Assembly (NCBI GenBank): GCA_002102225.1
Contig: LQPB01000007.1
Location: 1 to 64,000, forward strand
Length of the DNA stretch: 64,000 bases
Source: Mycobacterium interjectum
GTDB lineage: Bacteria > Actinomycetota > Actinomycetes > Mycobacteriales > Mycobacteriaceae
Direction: 5' to 3'
How positions within the stretch are numbered: position 1 is the first letter of the stretch; every line of letters begins with the position of its first letter. This document shows positions 52,690 through 61,696 of the stretch, piece after piece. The notes beneath the pieces were generated by a model, which saw only the letters and a program-made list of their open reading frames with translations, was not told the origin of the DNA and ran no database searches. The position numbers were made by a program, and so were the translations under genes.

Positions 52690-53388
52690 GTGTCGGTGGA
52701 GGGTCTGCGTCGCGCACGTGCCCCCCGTGGTTCCGGCGAGCGGCTTCACGACGAGATATTGTCGGCGGCCACGGAGCTCCTGGTGGAAACCGGCCACGCC
52801 CGTTCGGTGTCGATTCGTTCGGTGGCTCAGCGCGTCGGCGTCACCCCGCCGTCGATCTATCTGCATTTCGCCGACAAGGACGCCCTGCTGGACGCGGTGT
52901 GTGCGCGCTACTTCGAAAAGCTGGACCCGGAGATGCGGCGGCTGGCCGGCGAGCACACCTCGCCGGTTGAGGTGCTGCGCGCCCAGGGGCTGGCCTATAT
53001 CCGGTTCGCGGTGGCAACCCCGGGGTTGTACCGGATCGCCACGATGGGCGAGTGGCGCTCGGGGAGCAGCGTCGATGCGACCCTGAACGGCTCGGCGTTC
53101 AAGCACATCCGCGCCACCGTGCAGAGGCTGATGGATGACGGCACCTACCGCCCGGGCGACCCGACCACCGTCGCCTTGGAGCTCTGGAGCGCCCTGCACG
53201 GGGTGGCGGCCATGCTGATCGCCAAGCCACACTTGCCGTTCGGTGATGCCGAGGCGTTCGCGGACCGGGTGCTGTCATCGGTATTCTGCGGGCAATTGGT
53301 GATGGGGTACTGCGGTCGGGACGCCACACCGCAAAGGTTGGCGGCATGGGTCGCGACGCATCGGCCGCAGGAGGGCACTCGGATATGA
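52690..53388 (+). CDS. TetR-family regulator next to mmpL13
   Basis: A 232-residue protein with an HTH near residues 35-75 (SIRSVAQRVGVTPPSIYLHF). The start is uncertain: TTG 52681 overlaps the mmpL stop, while GTG 52690 and GTG 52696 follow; none has a clear ribosome site, so translation may be coupled to mmpL13. The C-terminal ligand domain is typical of the family. It probably represses the transporter and responds to its lipid or drug cargo. It overlaps the methyltransferase gene (ATGA). Confidence 0.82.
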   Translation: MSVEGLRRARAPRGSGERLHDEILSAATELLVETGHARSVSIRSVAQRVGVTPPSIYLHFADKDALLDAVCARYFEKLDPEMRRLAGEHTSPVEVLRAQGLAYIRFAVATPGLYRIATMGEWRSGSSVDATLNGSAFKHIRATVQRLMDDGTYRPGDPTTVALELWSALHGVAAMLIAKPHLPFGDAEAFADRVLSSVFCGQLVMGYCGRDATPQRLAAWVATHRPQEGTRI

Positions 53389-54026
53389 CGCAGGTAGTGG
53401 AGTCCACGCTCGACCATCCGTTCTTCGCGCGCATCTGGCCCTTGGTCGCGGCCCACGAGGCGCCGGCGGTGCGGGCCCTTCGCCGCGAGAACGTGGCCGG
53501 CGTGTCGGGCCGCGTGCTGGAAATCGGCGCGGGCGCCGGGACGAACTTCGCCAACTATCCGTCTTCGGTCGAGAAGGTGATCGCGGTCGAGCCGGAGCGG
53601 CGGCTGGCCGTCCACGCGCGCGCCGCGGCCGCCGCTGCGCCGGTGCCGGTCGAGGTCATCGGGCAGACCGCCGAGGCGTTCAGCGACCAGGAGCCGTTTG
53701 ACGTCGTGGTGTGCTCGCTGGTCCTGTGCTCGGTGCGCGACCCGGCCGGCGTGCTGCAGCGGATTTACTCGTTGCTGCGCCCGGGTGGGGAGCTGCGTTT
53801 TCTCGAGCACGTGGCGAGCGCCGGCGGGCGGGGACGCGTGCAGCGGTTCGCCGATGCGACGTTGTGGCCGAGGCTGTTCGGCAACTGCCACACCCACCGC
53901 GACACCGAGCGCGCCATTATCGACGCGGGGTTCCTGATGGACACGTCGCGGCGGGAGTGGACGCTGCCGCTGTGGGCGCCGTTGCCGGTGTCGGAATTGG
54001 CGCTGGGCCGGGCGCGCCGTCCCTAG
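53385..54026 (+). CDS. Class I SAM-dependent methyltransferase (Rv1147 homologue)
   Basis: A 213-residue methyltransferase. LEIGAGAGTNFANYP is motif I, VIAVEPERRL motif post-I, and FDVVVCSLVLCSVRDP motif IV. It matches Rv1147 in position. The ATG is inside the TetR gene's stop (ATGA). Its type resembles phospholipid or small-molecule methyltransferases (FLEHVASAGGR). Substrate unknown. Confidence 0.88.
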   Translation: MTQVVESTLDHPFFARIWPLVAAHEAPAVRALRRENVAGVSGRVLEIGAGAGTNFANYPSSVEKVIAVEPERRLAVHARAAAAAAPVPVEVIGQTAEAFSDQEPFDVVVCSLVLCSVRDPAGVLQRIYSLLRPGGELRFLEHVASAGGRGRVQRFADATLWPRLFGNCHTHRDTERAIIDAGFLMDTSRREWTLPLWAPLPVSELALGRARRP

Positions 54027-54102
54027 GTTTTCGGCGCCGAGACTGCGCTCAGCGCGTGCTTCGGTGGGCAAAGCGCGATCTGTGCGCAGGCTCGGCGAGG
54101 GT

Positions 54103-54816
54103 CTACTTCAGCAGCGCCGGCAACCGCTGCAACAGCTCGGGCAGCGCCTGGCTGGCACCCTCGCGGATGCTGATCGTCGCGCTGCGCGTCAGCGGCGTTG
54201 GCTCGGGATTGACCTCGACGACGACGGTGCCGCGGGACAGGGCCAGGTCCGGCAGGCCGGCCGCCGGGTAGACGATCGCCGAGGTACCCACCACCACCAT
54301 CACGTCGGCGGTTTGCGTCGCCTCGACCGCGCGCTGCCACGGCTCGTCGGGCAGCGCCTCACCGAACCACACGATGTCGGGCCGGATCAGGCCGCCGCAG
54401 TGACACACCGGGGGTTCGACCTCCAGCGCCCGCTCCGCCATCCGCGGGAGCGGCCCGGTGTAGTCCATATCGCAACGGTCGCAACGGAATTCGAAAAGAC
54501 TTCCGTGCAGGTGGTGCACCGCGGTGCTGCCGGCGCGCTCGTGCAGGTCGTCGACGTTCTGGGTGACGACGGTGACCTCGGCGTGGTCTTGCCAGGCGGC
54601 GATCGCGCGATGCCCGGCGTTGGGTTCGACGTCGGCGACCAGGTAGTGCCGCCACAGATACCAGCCCCAGACCCGTTCGGGATTCTTGTGCCACCCTTGC
54701 GTGCTGGACAGCTCGTAGGGATCGAAACGGGCCCACAGTCCGTTCTTGTCGTCACGGAAGGTGGGCACTCCGCTTTCCGCGGAGATCCCCGCGCCGCTGA
54801 GCACAGTTACTCGCAT
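54103..54816 (-). CDS. Sirtuin NAD-dependent deacylase (Rv1151c homologue)
   Basis: A 237-residue sirtuin, the length of M. tuberculosis Rv1151c. [14 protein letters not shown] binds [15 protein letters not shown] follows, catalytic His104 is in HLHGS, and zinc ligands are Cys112, Cys115, Cys138 and Cys140. Tyr53 and Arg56 (YLWR) are the pair that lets SIRT5-like enzymes take succinyl and malonyl groups. It removes acyl groups from proteins such as acetyl-CoA synthetase. It is divergent from the GntR gene. Confidence 0.95.
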   Translation of the reverse strand: MRVTVLSGAGISAESGVPTFRDDKNGLWARFDPYELSSTQGWHKNPERVWGWYLWRHYLVADVEPNAGHRAIAAWQDHAEVTVVTQNVDDLHERAGSTAVHHLHGSLFEFRCDRCDMDYTGPLPRMAERALEVEPPVCHCGGLIRPDIVWFGEALPDEPWQRAVEATQTADVMVVVGTSAIVYPAAGLPDLALSRGTVVVEVNPEPTPLTRSATISIREGASQALPELLQRLPALLK

Positions 54817-54853
54817 CCCACAAACATAGTCGTGGTTGGGACATACTGAAGAC

Positions 54854-55219
54854 GTGGAGCTGCGGGATTGGCTGAAGGTCGATGTGAAGGCGGGCAAACC
54901 CCTGTTTGACCAGCTCAGGACCCAGGTCATCGACGGGGTCCGGGCCGGCGCGTTGCCGCCCGGTTCCCGCCTCCCGACGGTGCGGGACCTGGCGGGTCAG
55001 CTGGGGGTCGCGGCAAACACGGTGGCCCGCGCCTATCGCGAGCTCGAGTCCGCGGCGATCGTCGAAACGCGCGGGCGCTTCGGCACTTTCATCTCCCGCT
55101 TCGATCCGACCGACGCGGCGATGGCCGCCGCCGCCAAGGAGTACGTCGACGTGGCCAAGGCGTTGGGGCTGACCAAGTCCGACGCGATGCGCTATCTGAC
55201 CAACGTGCCGGACGACTGA
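54854..55219 (+). CDS. GntR-family regulator, YtrA-type (Rv1152 homologue)
   Basis: A 121-residue regulator equal in length to Rv1152. [20 protein letters not shown] starts the winged HTH, followed by [20 protein letters not shown] and [19 protein letters not shown]. It is short, with no large effector domain, as in the YtrA group. The start is probably the GTG at 54854; CATACT at 54841-54846 is at -10 distance, so the transcript may be leaderless. Confidence 0.9.
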   Translation: MELRDWLKVDVKAGKPLFDQLRTQVIDGVRAGALPPGSRLPTVRDLAGQLGVAANTVARAYRELESAAIVETRGRFGTFISRFDPTDAAMAAAAKEYVDVAKALGLTKSDAMRYLTNVPDD

Positions 55220-56248
<1,029 letters not shown>

Positions 56249-56289
56249 AACCACAAGCCAGGCCGGGCCGGGCAGGCTAGGCTGCCGGT

Positions 56290-56466
56290 ATGGCCGAATC
56301 GAACCCCCAGAACGAGGACGACACGAAGCGCAAGTTCCGTGAAGCCCTTGACCGTAAGAAGGCCAAGTCGGCGGGCGTATCCGATCACAAAGACGGCGGC
56401 GACAAGCACTCGCGGGCGCACGGTCCGGTGGAGAGCCGCCGCGAGTTCCGCCGCAAGAGCGGGTGA
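56290..56466 (+). CDS. Small charged DUF5302 protein
   Basis: A 58-residue hydrophilic protein: MAESNPQNEDDTKRKFREAL at the start, then RKKAKSAGVSDHKDGGDKHS, and RREFRRKSG at the end. It is rich in Lys/Arg and Asp/Glu and probably largely unstructured. It resembles the actinobacterial DUF5302 family. It lies 41 bp after the Rv1155-like gene and could be co-transcribed. Confidence 0.75.
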   Translation: MAESNPQNEDDTKRKFREALDRKKAKSAGVSDHKDGGDKHSRAHGPVESRREFRRKSG

Positions 56467-56502
56467 TTCAAGGGCAATCGGCGCGGGCCGTCCGTGTGGT
56501 GG

Positions 56503-57174
56503 TCAGTGATGATGGTGAATATGCCCCGTGGCGATCGCCCATACGAACCACGCGAAAAACACCGTCGTAGCAACGACTATCAACGCGCCGAACGCGATCC
56601 CGAGCACCTTCATGAGCTTTTCTTCGCTGTCGAGCGCACCCGAGGCGTACTCGTCGACCGCGAGGGTCCCCAAGCCGAATGTCTCGACGAGGCTGCCCCA
56701 TTCGGCGTCCGTGACCACGTAGATGGGTCGGCGTTCGACCCGATCGAGGCGATACGCCTGGTCCAAATCAAGTGGCCGTGCCTTTCGGCCCCAGGCATAC
56801 CGGAACTGGTGACCGGTCCAAGTTGAGACGCGCATCGGCAGAATTCCGATTCTCACGTCCAGCGCGCCGGGCGACTCGAGGAGCAGCAGCGGCTGCTTGT
56901 ACAGCTTCCTGTTGGATTCCGACGAGTGGTCCACGGGTGCGTAAATCCCCGGCGTCGCGGTGACCTCCCGAATCGCTGCGCGCTTGATCACCGCCTTGCT
57001 GGCCGGGTCAACGATCGAGACCGAATCTTCGCCCACGTCGATGGCCAGCAGCGGTTGCTCGGCGAACGTCCTGACCGCGTCGTCTTGGAGCGCGCGCTGC
57101 TTATAGCTGAACCCATCCGGGTTGGCGAACAGCAGGTAGCGGGTGGTTTCCGCCGGTTCGTCTGGCAGGCTCAC
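56503..57174 (-). CDS. Membrane-anchored protein with a His-rich end
   Basis: A 223-residue protein, soluble for about 190 residues, then one membrane helix (LGIAFGALIVVATTVFFAWF) and an unusual end GHIHHHH. The start is a GTG at 57174 with a weak ribosome site. The soluble part has strands such as QPLLAIDVGEDSVSIVD and TGHQFRYAWGRKARPLDL; I do not recognise the domain. A natural His cluster could bind metal. Role unknown. Confidence 0.65.
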   Translation of the reverse strand: MSLPDEPAETTRYLLFANPDGFSYKQRALQDDAVRTFAEQPLLAIDVGEDSVSIVDPASKAVIKRAAIREVTATPGIYAPVDHSSESNRKLYKQPLLLLESPGALDVRIGILPMRVSTWTGHQFRYAWGRKARPLDLDQAYRLDRVERRPIYVVTDAEWGSLVETFGLGTLAVDEYASGALDSEEKLMKVLGIAFGALIVVATTVFFAWFVWAIATGHIHHHH

Positions 57175-57191
57175 CCCGAAAGAATCCCACC

Positions 57192-57722
57192 TCAGGGTTG
57201 GGGCGGCGCGAACAGACCGATCGATGGGTCGGCCCGGCCCGGCCGGCCGCGCAGGCTCCCTCGGGTGCTGGGGTGTCCGAAGTCCACTTGGGACGGGTCG
57301 TTTCGGTATGCCCAGTCCGCCACGATGGTGCGTTGGCTGAACTTCCAGCGGCCGTCGTGTTTGGCGTACTCGTCCAGGTACCGGCCGCCGATGATGACGT
57401 CGGAGTCGTGGTCGGGGCCGGCGAAGGTGTGAAACACCAGGCAGTAGATCTCACCGCGGGCGGTGTCGCCGTCGATCGTGAAGTTCGTCGTGGTGATGTT
57501 GTGTTGGGAGACACGCACATACGGTTCCGCCGCCCGCAGCTGCGCGATGAACTCTTCGACGCCGCCCGTCGAGAACGAGCCGTGCGCGTCGGTCGCGTCG
57601 GGGTGGTAGAGATCCCGCAGCGCGTCATAGTCGGCGCGGTCGACGGCCCGGCAGTAGGCATTGACGAGCTGATGCAATTCGTCCCGGGCGAGCAGCAGTG
57701 TCAATCCGGCTTCATCGACCAC
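57192..57722 (-). CDS. SnoaL/NTF2-like protein
   Basis: A 176-residue protein. LARDELHQLVNAYCRAVDRA, then LRDLYHPDATDAHGSFS, GRYLDEYAKHDGRWKFSQRT and the Asp/His positions fit the SnoaL-like polyketide cyclase/dehydratase fold. The tail is Gly/Pro rich. The start is a GTG at 57722. Members range from steroid isomerases to lactonising hydrolases; no neighbour defines the role. It is divergent from the HhH gene. Confidence 0.8.
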   Translation of the reverse strand: MVDEAGLTLLLARDELHQLVNAYCRAVDRADYDALRDLYHPDATDAHGSFSTGGVEEFIAQLRAAEPYVRVSQHNITTTNFTIDGDTARGEIYCLVFHTFAGPDHDSDVIIGGRYLDEYAKHDGRWKFSQRTIVADWAYRNDPSQVDFGHPSTRGSLRGRPGRADPSIGLFAPPQP

Positions 57723-57811
57723 CGCGCCACGATAACCCGGCGTTGCGGTGGTCGGTATCGAACCGAGGGGTGCCGGTCGTAGGGTGTTCAGCGGAAGGAA
57801 GGTCGTTGACA

Positions 57812-58390
57812 GTGAAACTCTGCCTCGCTCAAGACCCGGCCGCCGACGCGCTGCTGGACGACGACCCGTTCGCGTTGCTTGTCGGCATGCTCCTGGACCA
57901 ACAGGTCCCGTTCGAGACGGCCTTCGCCGGCCCGAAGAAGATCGCGGACCGGATGGGCGGCTTGGACGCCGCCCGGATCGCCGACTACGACCCGGACAAG
58001 TTCGCCGCGGTGTGCTCGGAAAGGCCTGCGGTGCATCGGTTCCCGGGATCGATGGCCAAGCGCATCCAGGCCCTGGCGCAGATCATCGTGGATCGCTACG
58101 ACGGTGACGCGGCCGGGTTGTGGACGGCCGGTGCGCCCGACGGGCACGAACTGCTGCGGCGGCTCAAGGGGCTGCCCGGTTTCGGCGAGCAGAAGGCCAA
58201 GATCTTCCTGGCGCTGCTCGGCAAGCAGTACGGCGTGACGCCGGCGGGCTGGCGGGAGGCGGCCGGTGACTTCGGCAAGGCCGGAACCCACCTGTCCGTC
58301 GCGGATATCGTCGACGCGCAGTCCCTCGGGAAGGTGCGGTCGTACAAAAAGCAGATGAAAGCAGCAGCGAAGGGAAAGGCGGCACCGTGA
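57812..58390 (+). CDS. HhH-GPD-type DNA glycosylase-like protein
   Basis: A 192-residue protein of the HhH-GPD base-excision repair group: LLVGMLLDQQVPFETAF near the start and LKGLPGFGEQKAKIFLALLG (the HhH-GPD hairpin) near 115. The catalytic Asp expected after the hairpin is not obvious. GTG 57812 and TTG 57806 are both possible starts (AAGGAAGG at about 57795). The stop overlaps the small Cys/His gene. It probably acts on damaged DNA. Confidence 0.8.
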   Translation: MKLCLAQDPAADALLDDDPFALLVGMLLDQQVPFETAFAGPKKIADRMGGLDAARIADYDPDKFAAVCSERPAVHRFPGSMAKRIQALAQIIVDRYDGDAAGLWTAGAPDGHELLRRLKGLPGFGEQKAKIFLALLGKQYGVTPAGWREAAGDFGKAGTHLSVADIVDAQSLGKVRSYKKQMKAAAKGKAAP

Positions 58391-58533
58391 AGACACACAT
58401 TACGTGTCCCTGTGGCGAAGCCATCGTCGGCAAGGACGAGGACGAACTGGTCGAACTGACGCAGTCCCACCTCGCCAGTGCCCACCCGGGCCTCGAGTAC
58501 GACCGCGACGCCATCTTGTTCATGGCGTACTAG
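58387..58533 (+). CDS. Small Cys/His protein (DUF1059-like)
   Basis: A 48-residue protein. THITCPCGEAIVG provides two Cys and TQSHLASAH two His in a C2H2-like arrangement, and it ends AILFMAY. DUF1059 proteins have this form. The GTG at 58387 overlaps the stop of the HhH gene, so translation is coupled. It could bind zinc. Function unknown. Confidence 0.7.
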   Translation: MKTHITCPCGEAIVGKDEDELVELTQSHLASAHPGLEYDRDAILFMAY

Positions 58534-58965
58534 TCAGCCGCCGCGCGTGTCCGACAGCTGACGCAGCACGCGCAGGAACACGCGACGGTCATCGGCCGAT
58601 AGCGTTGCGAGCCAGCGCTCTTCGCCGCGCTGAATGTCTTGTTGCGCGGCGTTTTTCGCGGTCCGGCCGGCCTCGGTCAGCGCAAGCAGCCGCACCCGGC
58701 GGTCGTCGGGGTCGGGGCGGCGCTCGATAAAACCTCGGCTTTGCAACTCGTCGAGGGTGGGGATGATGCGGGTCTTGTCGGCGCCGATCGCCTCCGCGAG
58801 CGCCGCCTGGCTGCGGACCGGCGAGCGATCAAGCGCACTCAGCACGACGTAGCCCCACATCGACAACCCATGCGCCTCCAGCACGGGCAGCTCGGCGGCG
58901 ATCATCTCCCGAACCAGCGGCCCCATCATCGCGGCGAGATCGGGCCGCCGTGACGTCGGTGCCAT
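58534..58965 (-). CDS. MarR-family regulator
   Basis: A 143-residue MarR protein: LSMWGYVVLSALDRSPVRSQ, then LAEAIGADKTRIIPTLDELQ for the recognition helix, and the wing RRPDPDDRRVRLLALTEAG. The stop is adjacent to that of the small Cys/His gene. It is divergent from the TIGR03086 gene, and a 7-2-7 palindrome lies between them, so it probably represses both. Confidence 0.9.
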   Translation of the reverse strand: MAPTSRRPDLAAMMGPLVREMIAAELPVLEAHGLSMWGYVVLSALDRSPVRSQAALAEAIGADKTRIIPTLDELQSRGFIERRPDPDDRRVRLLALTEAGRTAKNAAQQDIQRGEERWLATLSADDRRVFLRVLRQLSDTRGG

Positions 58966-58991
58966 GGTGGAAGCGTAGCCGTTGACAGATA

Positions 58992-59007
58992 ATATGCATG
59001 TGCATAT
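58992..59007. promoter_or_regulatory. MarR operator between divergent genes
   Basis: ATATGCA and TGCATAT are perfect 7-bp arms with a TG spacer. TTGACA (58982-58987) and TATCGT (59005-59010) make a good -35/-10 pair with a 17-bp spacer that the palindrome fills, so a bound MarR dimer would block it. Confidence 0.7.
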
Positions 59008-59016
59008 CGTATGCAG

Positions 59017-59649
59017 ATGAATACTATTCCCGACGTCCGCTCCTTCCACCGAATCGCCGTGCAGGCGTCCGTCGACGCCGTCACGGCGATCACTCGCGAC
59101 GATCTGCGCCGGCCGACGCCCTGCGCGGGCTGGAACCTGCACGACCTGCTCTCCCACATGACCGTGCAGCATCATGGGTTCGCCGCGGCCGCGCGAGGGG
59201 GCGGGGACAGCGCGGCCATCTGGGCGCCGGACCGGGTGGGCGACGCCGTAGCGGCCGATCCCGCCGGCACCTACGCCGCGGCCGCCGCCGACGTGCTCGA
59301 TGCGTTCGCCGCGGACGGGGTGCTCGACGCGGCGTTCTCGTTGCCCGAGTTCGGTCCCGGGGCGAGTTTTCCCGGCGCGGTCGCGATCGGCTTCCACTTT
59401 GTCGACTACGTGGTGCACGGCTGGGATGTCGCCCGCAGCGTCGGTGCCCCATTCGCGCTCCCCGACGACGTTGTGGCCGCCGCGCTACCGCTGGTGTTCG
59501 TCGTTCCGGATGGCGACTACCGCACCACCGACGGCGCACCGTTCGGGCCGGCCGTGGCCGCGCCCGGCGGCGCAACCGACCTCGACCGCATTCTCAGCCA
59601 CCTCGGCCGCACGCCCGACTGGCAACCCCGCACCGGGTCAGCCGCCTAG
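59017..59649 (+). CDS. TIGR03086-family metal-binding protein
   Basis: A 210-residue protein of the DinB-like / mycothiol-dependent maleylpyruvate isomerase N-terminal group: GWNLHDLLSHMTVQHHGF supplies metal His residues and YVVHGWDVARS another. The promoter's -10 element places the transcript start near ATG 59017, so a leaderless start there is preferred over ATG 59011. The divergent MarR gene probably controls it. Such proteins are suggested to be mycothiol-using detoxification enzymes. Confidence 0.82.
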   Translation: MNTIPDVRSFHRIAVQASVDAVTAITRDDLRRPTPCAGWNLHDLLSHMTVQHHGFAAAARGGGDSAAIWAPDRVGDAVAADPAGTYAAAAADVLDAFAADGVLDAAFSLPEFGPGASFPGAVAIGFHFVDYVVHGWDVARSVGAPFALPDDVVAAALPLVFVVPDGDYRTTDGAPFGPAVAAPGGATDLDRILSHLGRTPDWQPRTGSAA

Positions 59650-60701
59650 GGCACCACCGTCGAGCCGATGGTGGGCATGAACTGGCACTGCTTTTCCTTG
59701 GTGGTGACCTGTCCGAAGATCGTCGACATGATGCTGCCCGAGCCGGTGTCCACGATCGCCGTCAGCGTCGTCGGACCGTCGCCGTTGATGTCGGTGCGCG
59801 GCTTGAGGGTGACCGTTCCGGACTTGCCGGTGGTCAGATTCACCCAGGTGACGTTCAACGGCAGCTTCTGCACCTCGGCGGGCCCCGGCGTGCCGACCGC
59901 GGTGAACACATAGGCGGTCTGGCCGGGCCCGGGTCCCGGCGTCGGAATCTTGGCCGGGCCCGCCACCGACAGGGCGGTCGCGATCGCACTACTGCCGTCC
60001 GCAAGGCAATTGGTGCCGATTGAGGGATACATGAAGTCCTGCGTGGGCGGGGCGTCCGGGCCGAAATCGGGCGACGCGGCGGGCGCGGCGCCCGGCGCGG
60101 GGGCCGGTGCCGGTGCCGGCGCGGGAGCCGGCGCGGCGACGGGCGCGGGAGCGGGTGGGGCGGCCGCAACGGGCTCGGCGGATCCGGGTGCGGGCGCGGC
60201 GGCGGGTGCGGGCGCCGGCGCCGCGGCTGGGCCGGGACCGGCGGCATGAGCCGGATCGATGCCCGGCGGCAGGTGTGACTGGAAGCCGGGCTCGATGCCG
60301 GCCGGCGGAACGTGTTGCACCGGCGCGGTGTCGGGCGGGGTGGCGACGCCCGGCCCGGGCGCCGGCGCACCGGGAACCGGCGAGCCCGGCTCGGCCACAA
60401 AGTGGTTCACCGACGCCGCAACGTTTTTGGCCTCGTTGGGTGCCGTCGGGCTGTGGGTGAAAGCCTGCGCGGCGGCCATCAGCAGCTGAGTCGCCTGCCC
60501 GGGGTTGCTGGCCGCCTGCTGGATGATCGGGCTCAGCTCCGAAAGCGCCGGCAGGCCCGGCAGTTGCTGGCTGGTGTTCGCCTGCGGTGTCGGCAGCGGC
60601 GCCGCCGGGTCGGCCGCCGCGCTCGGGCAGAACCCGAGCGCGGCAGCCGACGCCGTGATGACAGCGGCCAACCCTGTGGACAGATTCCGAGTGCTTACCA
60701 C
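59646..60701 (-). CDS. Secreted Ala/Pro-rich protein (Rv1157c homologue)
   Basis: A 351-residue protein with a Sec signal (about residues 1-30, ending SAAADPA) and a long Ala-Pro repeat region (near 130-205). The C-terminal 140 residues form a folded domain with two Cys (TNCLADG and KQCQFMP). The start is a GTG at 60701. By position and composition it is Rv1157c. The Pro/Ala part may span the wall. Its stop overlaps the TIGR03086 gene by 4 bases. Confidence 0.85.
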   Translation of the reverse strand: MVSTRNLSTGLAAVITASAAALGFCPSAAADPAAPLPTPQANTSQQLPGLPALSELSPIIQQAASNPGQATQLLMAAAQAFTHSPTAPNEAKNVAASVNHFVAEPGSPVPGAPAPGPGVATPPDTAPVQHVPPAGIEPGFQSHLPPGIDPAHAAGPGPAAAPAPAPAAAPAPGSAEPVAAAPPAPAPVAAPAPAPAPAPAPAPGAAPAASPDFGPDAPPTQDFMYPSIGTNCLADGSSAIATALSVAGPAKIPTPGPGPGQTAYVFTAVGTPGPAEVQKLPLNVTWVNLTTGKSGTVTLKPRTDINGDGPTTLTAIVDTGSGSIMSTIFGQVTTKEKQCQFMPTIGSTVVP

Positions 60702-60746
60702 GATGCCCTCCGGTCTAGGTTGTGGTTTTGCCGATTAACGGGATGC

Positions 60747-61457
60747 TCAGGGGATCGCCGAGAGCAGCGGCGCCATCGGGTTGGTGAGCGACGGCAGGGT
60801 CGCCGCCGGTGCGGCCGGTGCGGCCGGGGCCGCCGGGGCCGCCGGAGCCTGCCCGGTGGCGAGCGCCGTCAGGTCCTGCGGAAGCGTCAGCTGCGCGGGC
60901 ACGCTGACCGGCAGGCCGGACGGCAGCGCCGGCATGTCGACCTTCGCCTGGGGGAGCTGCGGGGCCGGGGGCGTCGCGGGCGCCGCCGGTGCCGACAACC
61001 CGGGGATGGCCGGCAGGCCCGGGATCGACGGTGCGGCCGGGGCGGCGGGTGCCGCCGGCGCCTGCTGGGTCAGGCCCGGGATCGCGCCGAGGCCCGGGAT
61101 CGCCGACGTCGCCGACGGAGCCGTGGGCGCGGCGGGCGGGGCGAGCCCCGGGATCGAGCCGAGTCCCGGGATCGCCGACGTGGGCGCCGACGGCGCTACG
61201 GGCGAGGTCGCCGAGGGCAACCCGGGAAAGGTGACGCCGGGAGCGGCCGGGGCCGCCGGGGGCGTCGCGCCGAGCGCGGTCGCGAGGTTTTGCAGGATCT
61301 GGGGCGCGTTGGCCGCCGAACTGATCAGCTGCTGCGGGATGTTCGGCACGGGCGGGGCCGGCACGGGGTCGGCGTGGGCGATACCGCCCGTCAGTAGGGC
61401 GGCGGACGATCCGACTACGACGGCGGTCGCTCGCAAATAGGTCCAAATGGTTGGCAT
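60747..61457 (-). CDS. Secreted Ala/Pro-rich protein (Rv1158c homologue)
   Basis: A 236-residue protein with a Sec signal cleaved near AHADP, then Ala/Pro-rich sequence with repeated IPGL units (SAIPGLGSIPGL, SAIPGLGAIPGL, SIPGLPAIPGL). It matches Rv1158c by position. It is probably a cell-wall protein of low complexity. The two Ala/Pro-rich genes lie 45 bp apart and are likely co-transcribed, divergent from pimE. Confidence 0.83.
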   Translation of the reverse strand: MPTIWTYLRATAVVVGSSAALLTGGIAHADPVPAPPVPNIPQQLISSAANAPQILQNLATALGATPPAAPAAPGVTFPGLPSATSPVAPSAPTSAIPGLGSIPGLAPPAAPTAPSATSAIPGLGAIPGLTQQAPAAPAAPAAPSIPGLPAIPGLSAPAAPATPPAPQLPQAKVDMPALPSGLPVSVPAQLTLPQDLTALATGQAPAAPAAPAAPAAPAATLPSLTNPMAPLLSAIP

Positions 61458-61696
61458 GACTCTCCCTGGTGATCGACGACGGGTCCGCGGCCGAAGTTAC
61501 TTTGATACTGGTGTGACTCAAGTGACACGTGTGGCATTTATTCGATCGTTACCGATACGAGTGACGGTGGTGACCGGGCGGGGCCGCGATCGCTAAAGTC
61601 GGGCAAATAGACACCACCTCAACCGCCGCCCCTGCGGTTCCCCTCCACCGGCGGCTGGCGGGCCCGCTTCAGGCGGCCGCGCCGGCGCTGCTGGCC

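Noticed and set aside
57723..57811. A tRNA-like GGTATCGAACC segment
   Set aside because: There is no acceptor stem, anticodon arm or CCA-compatible fold around it.
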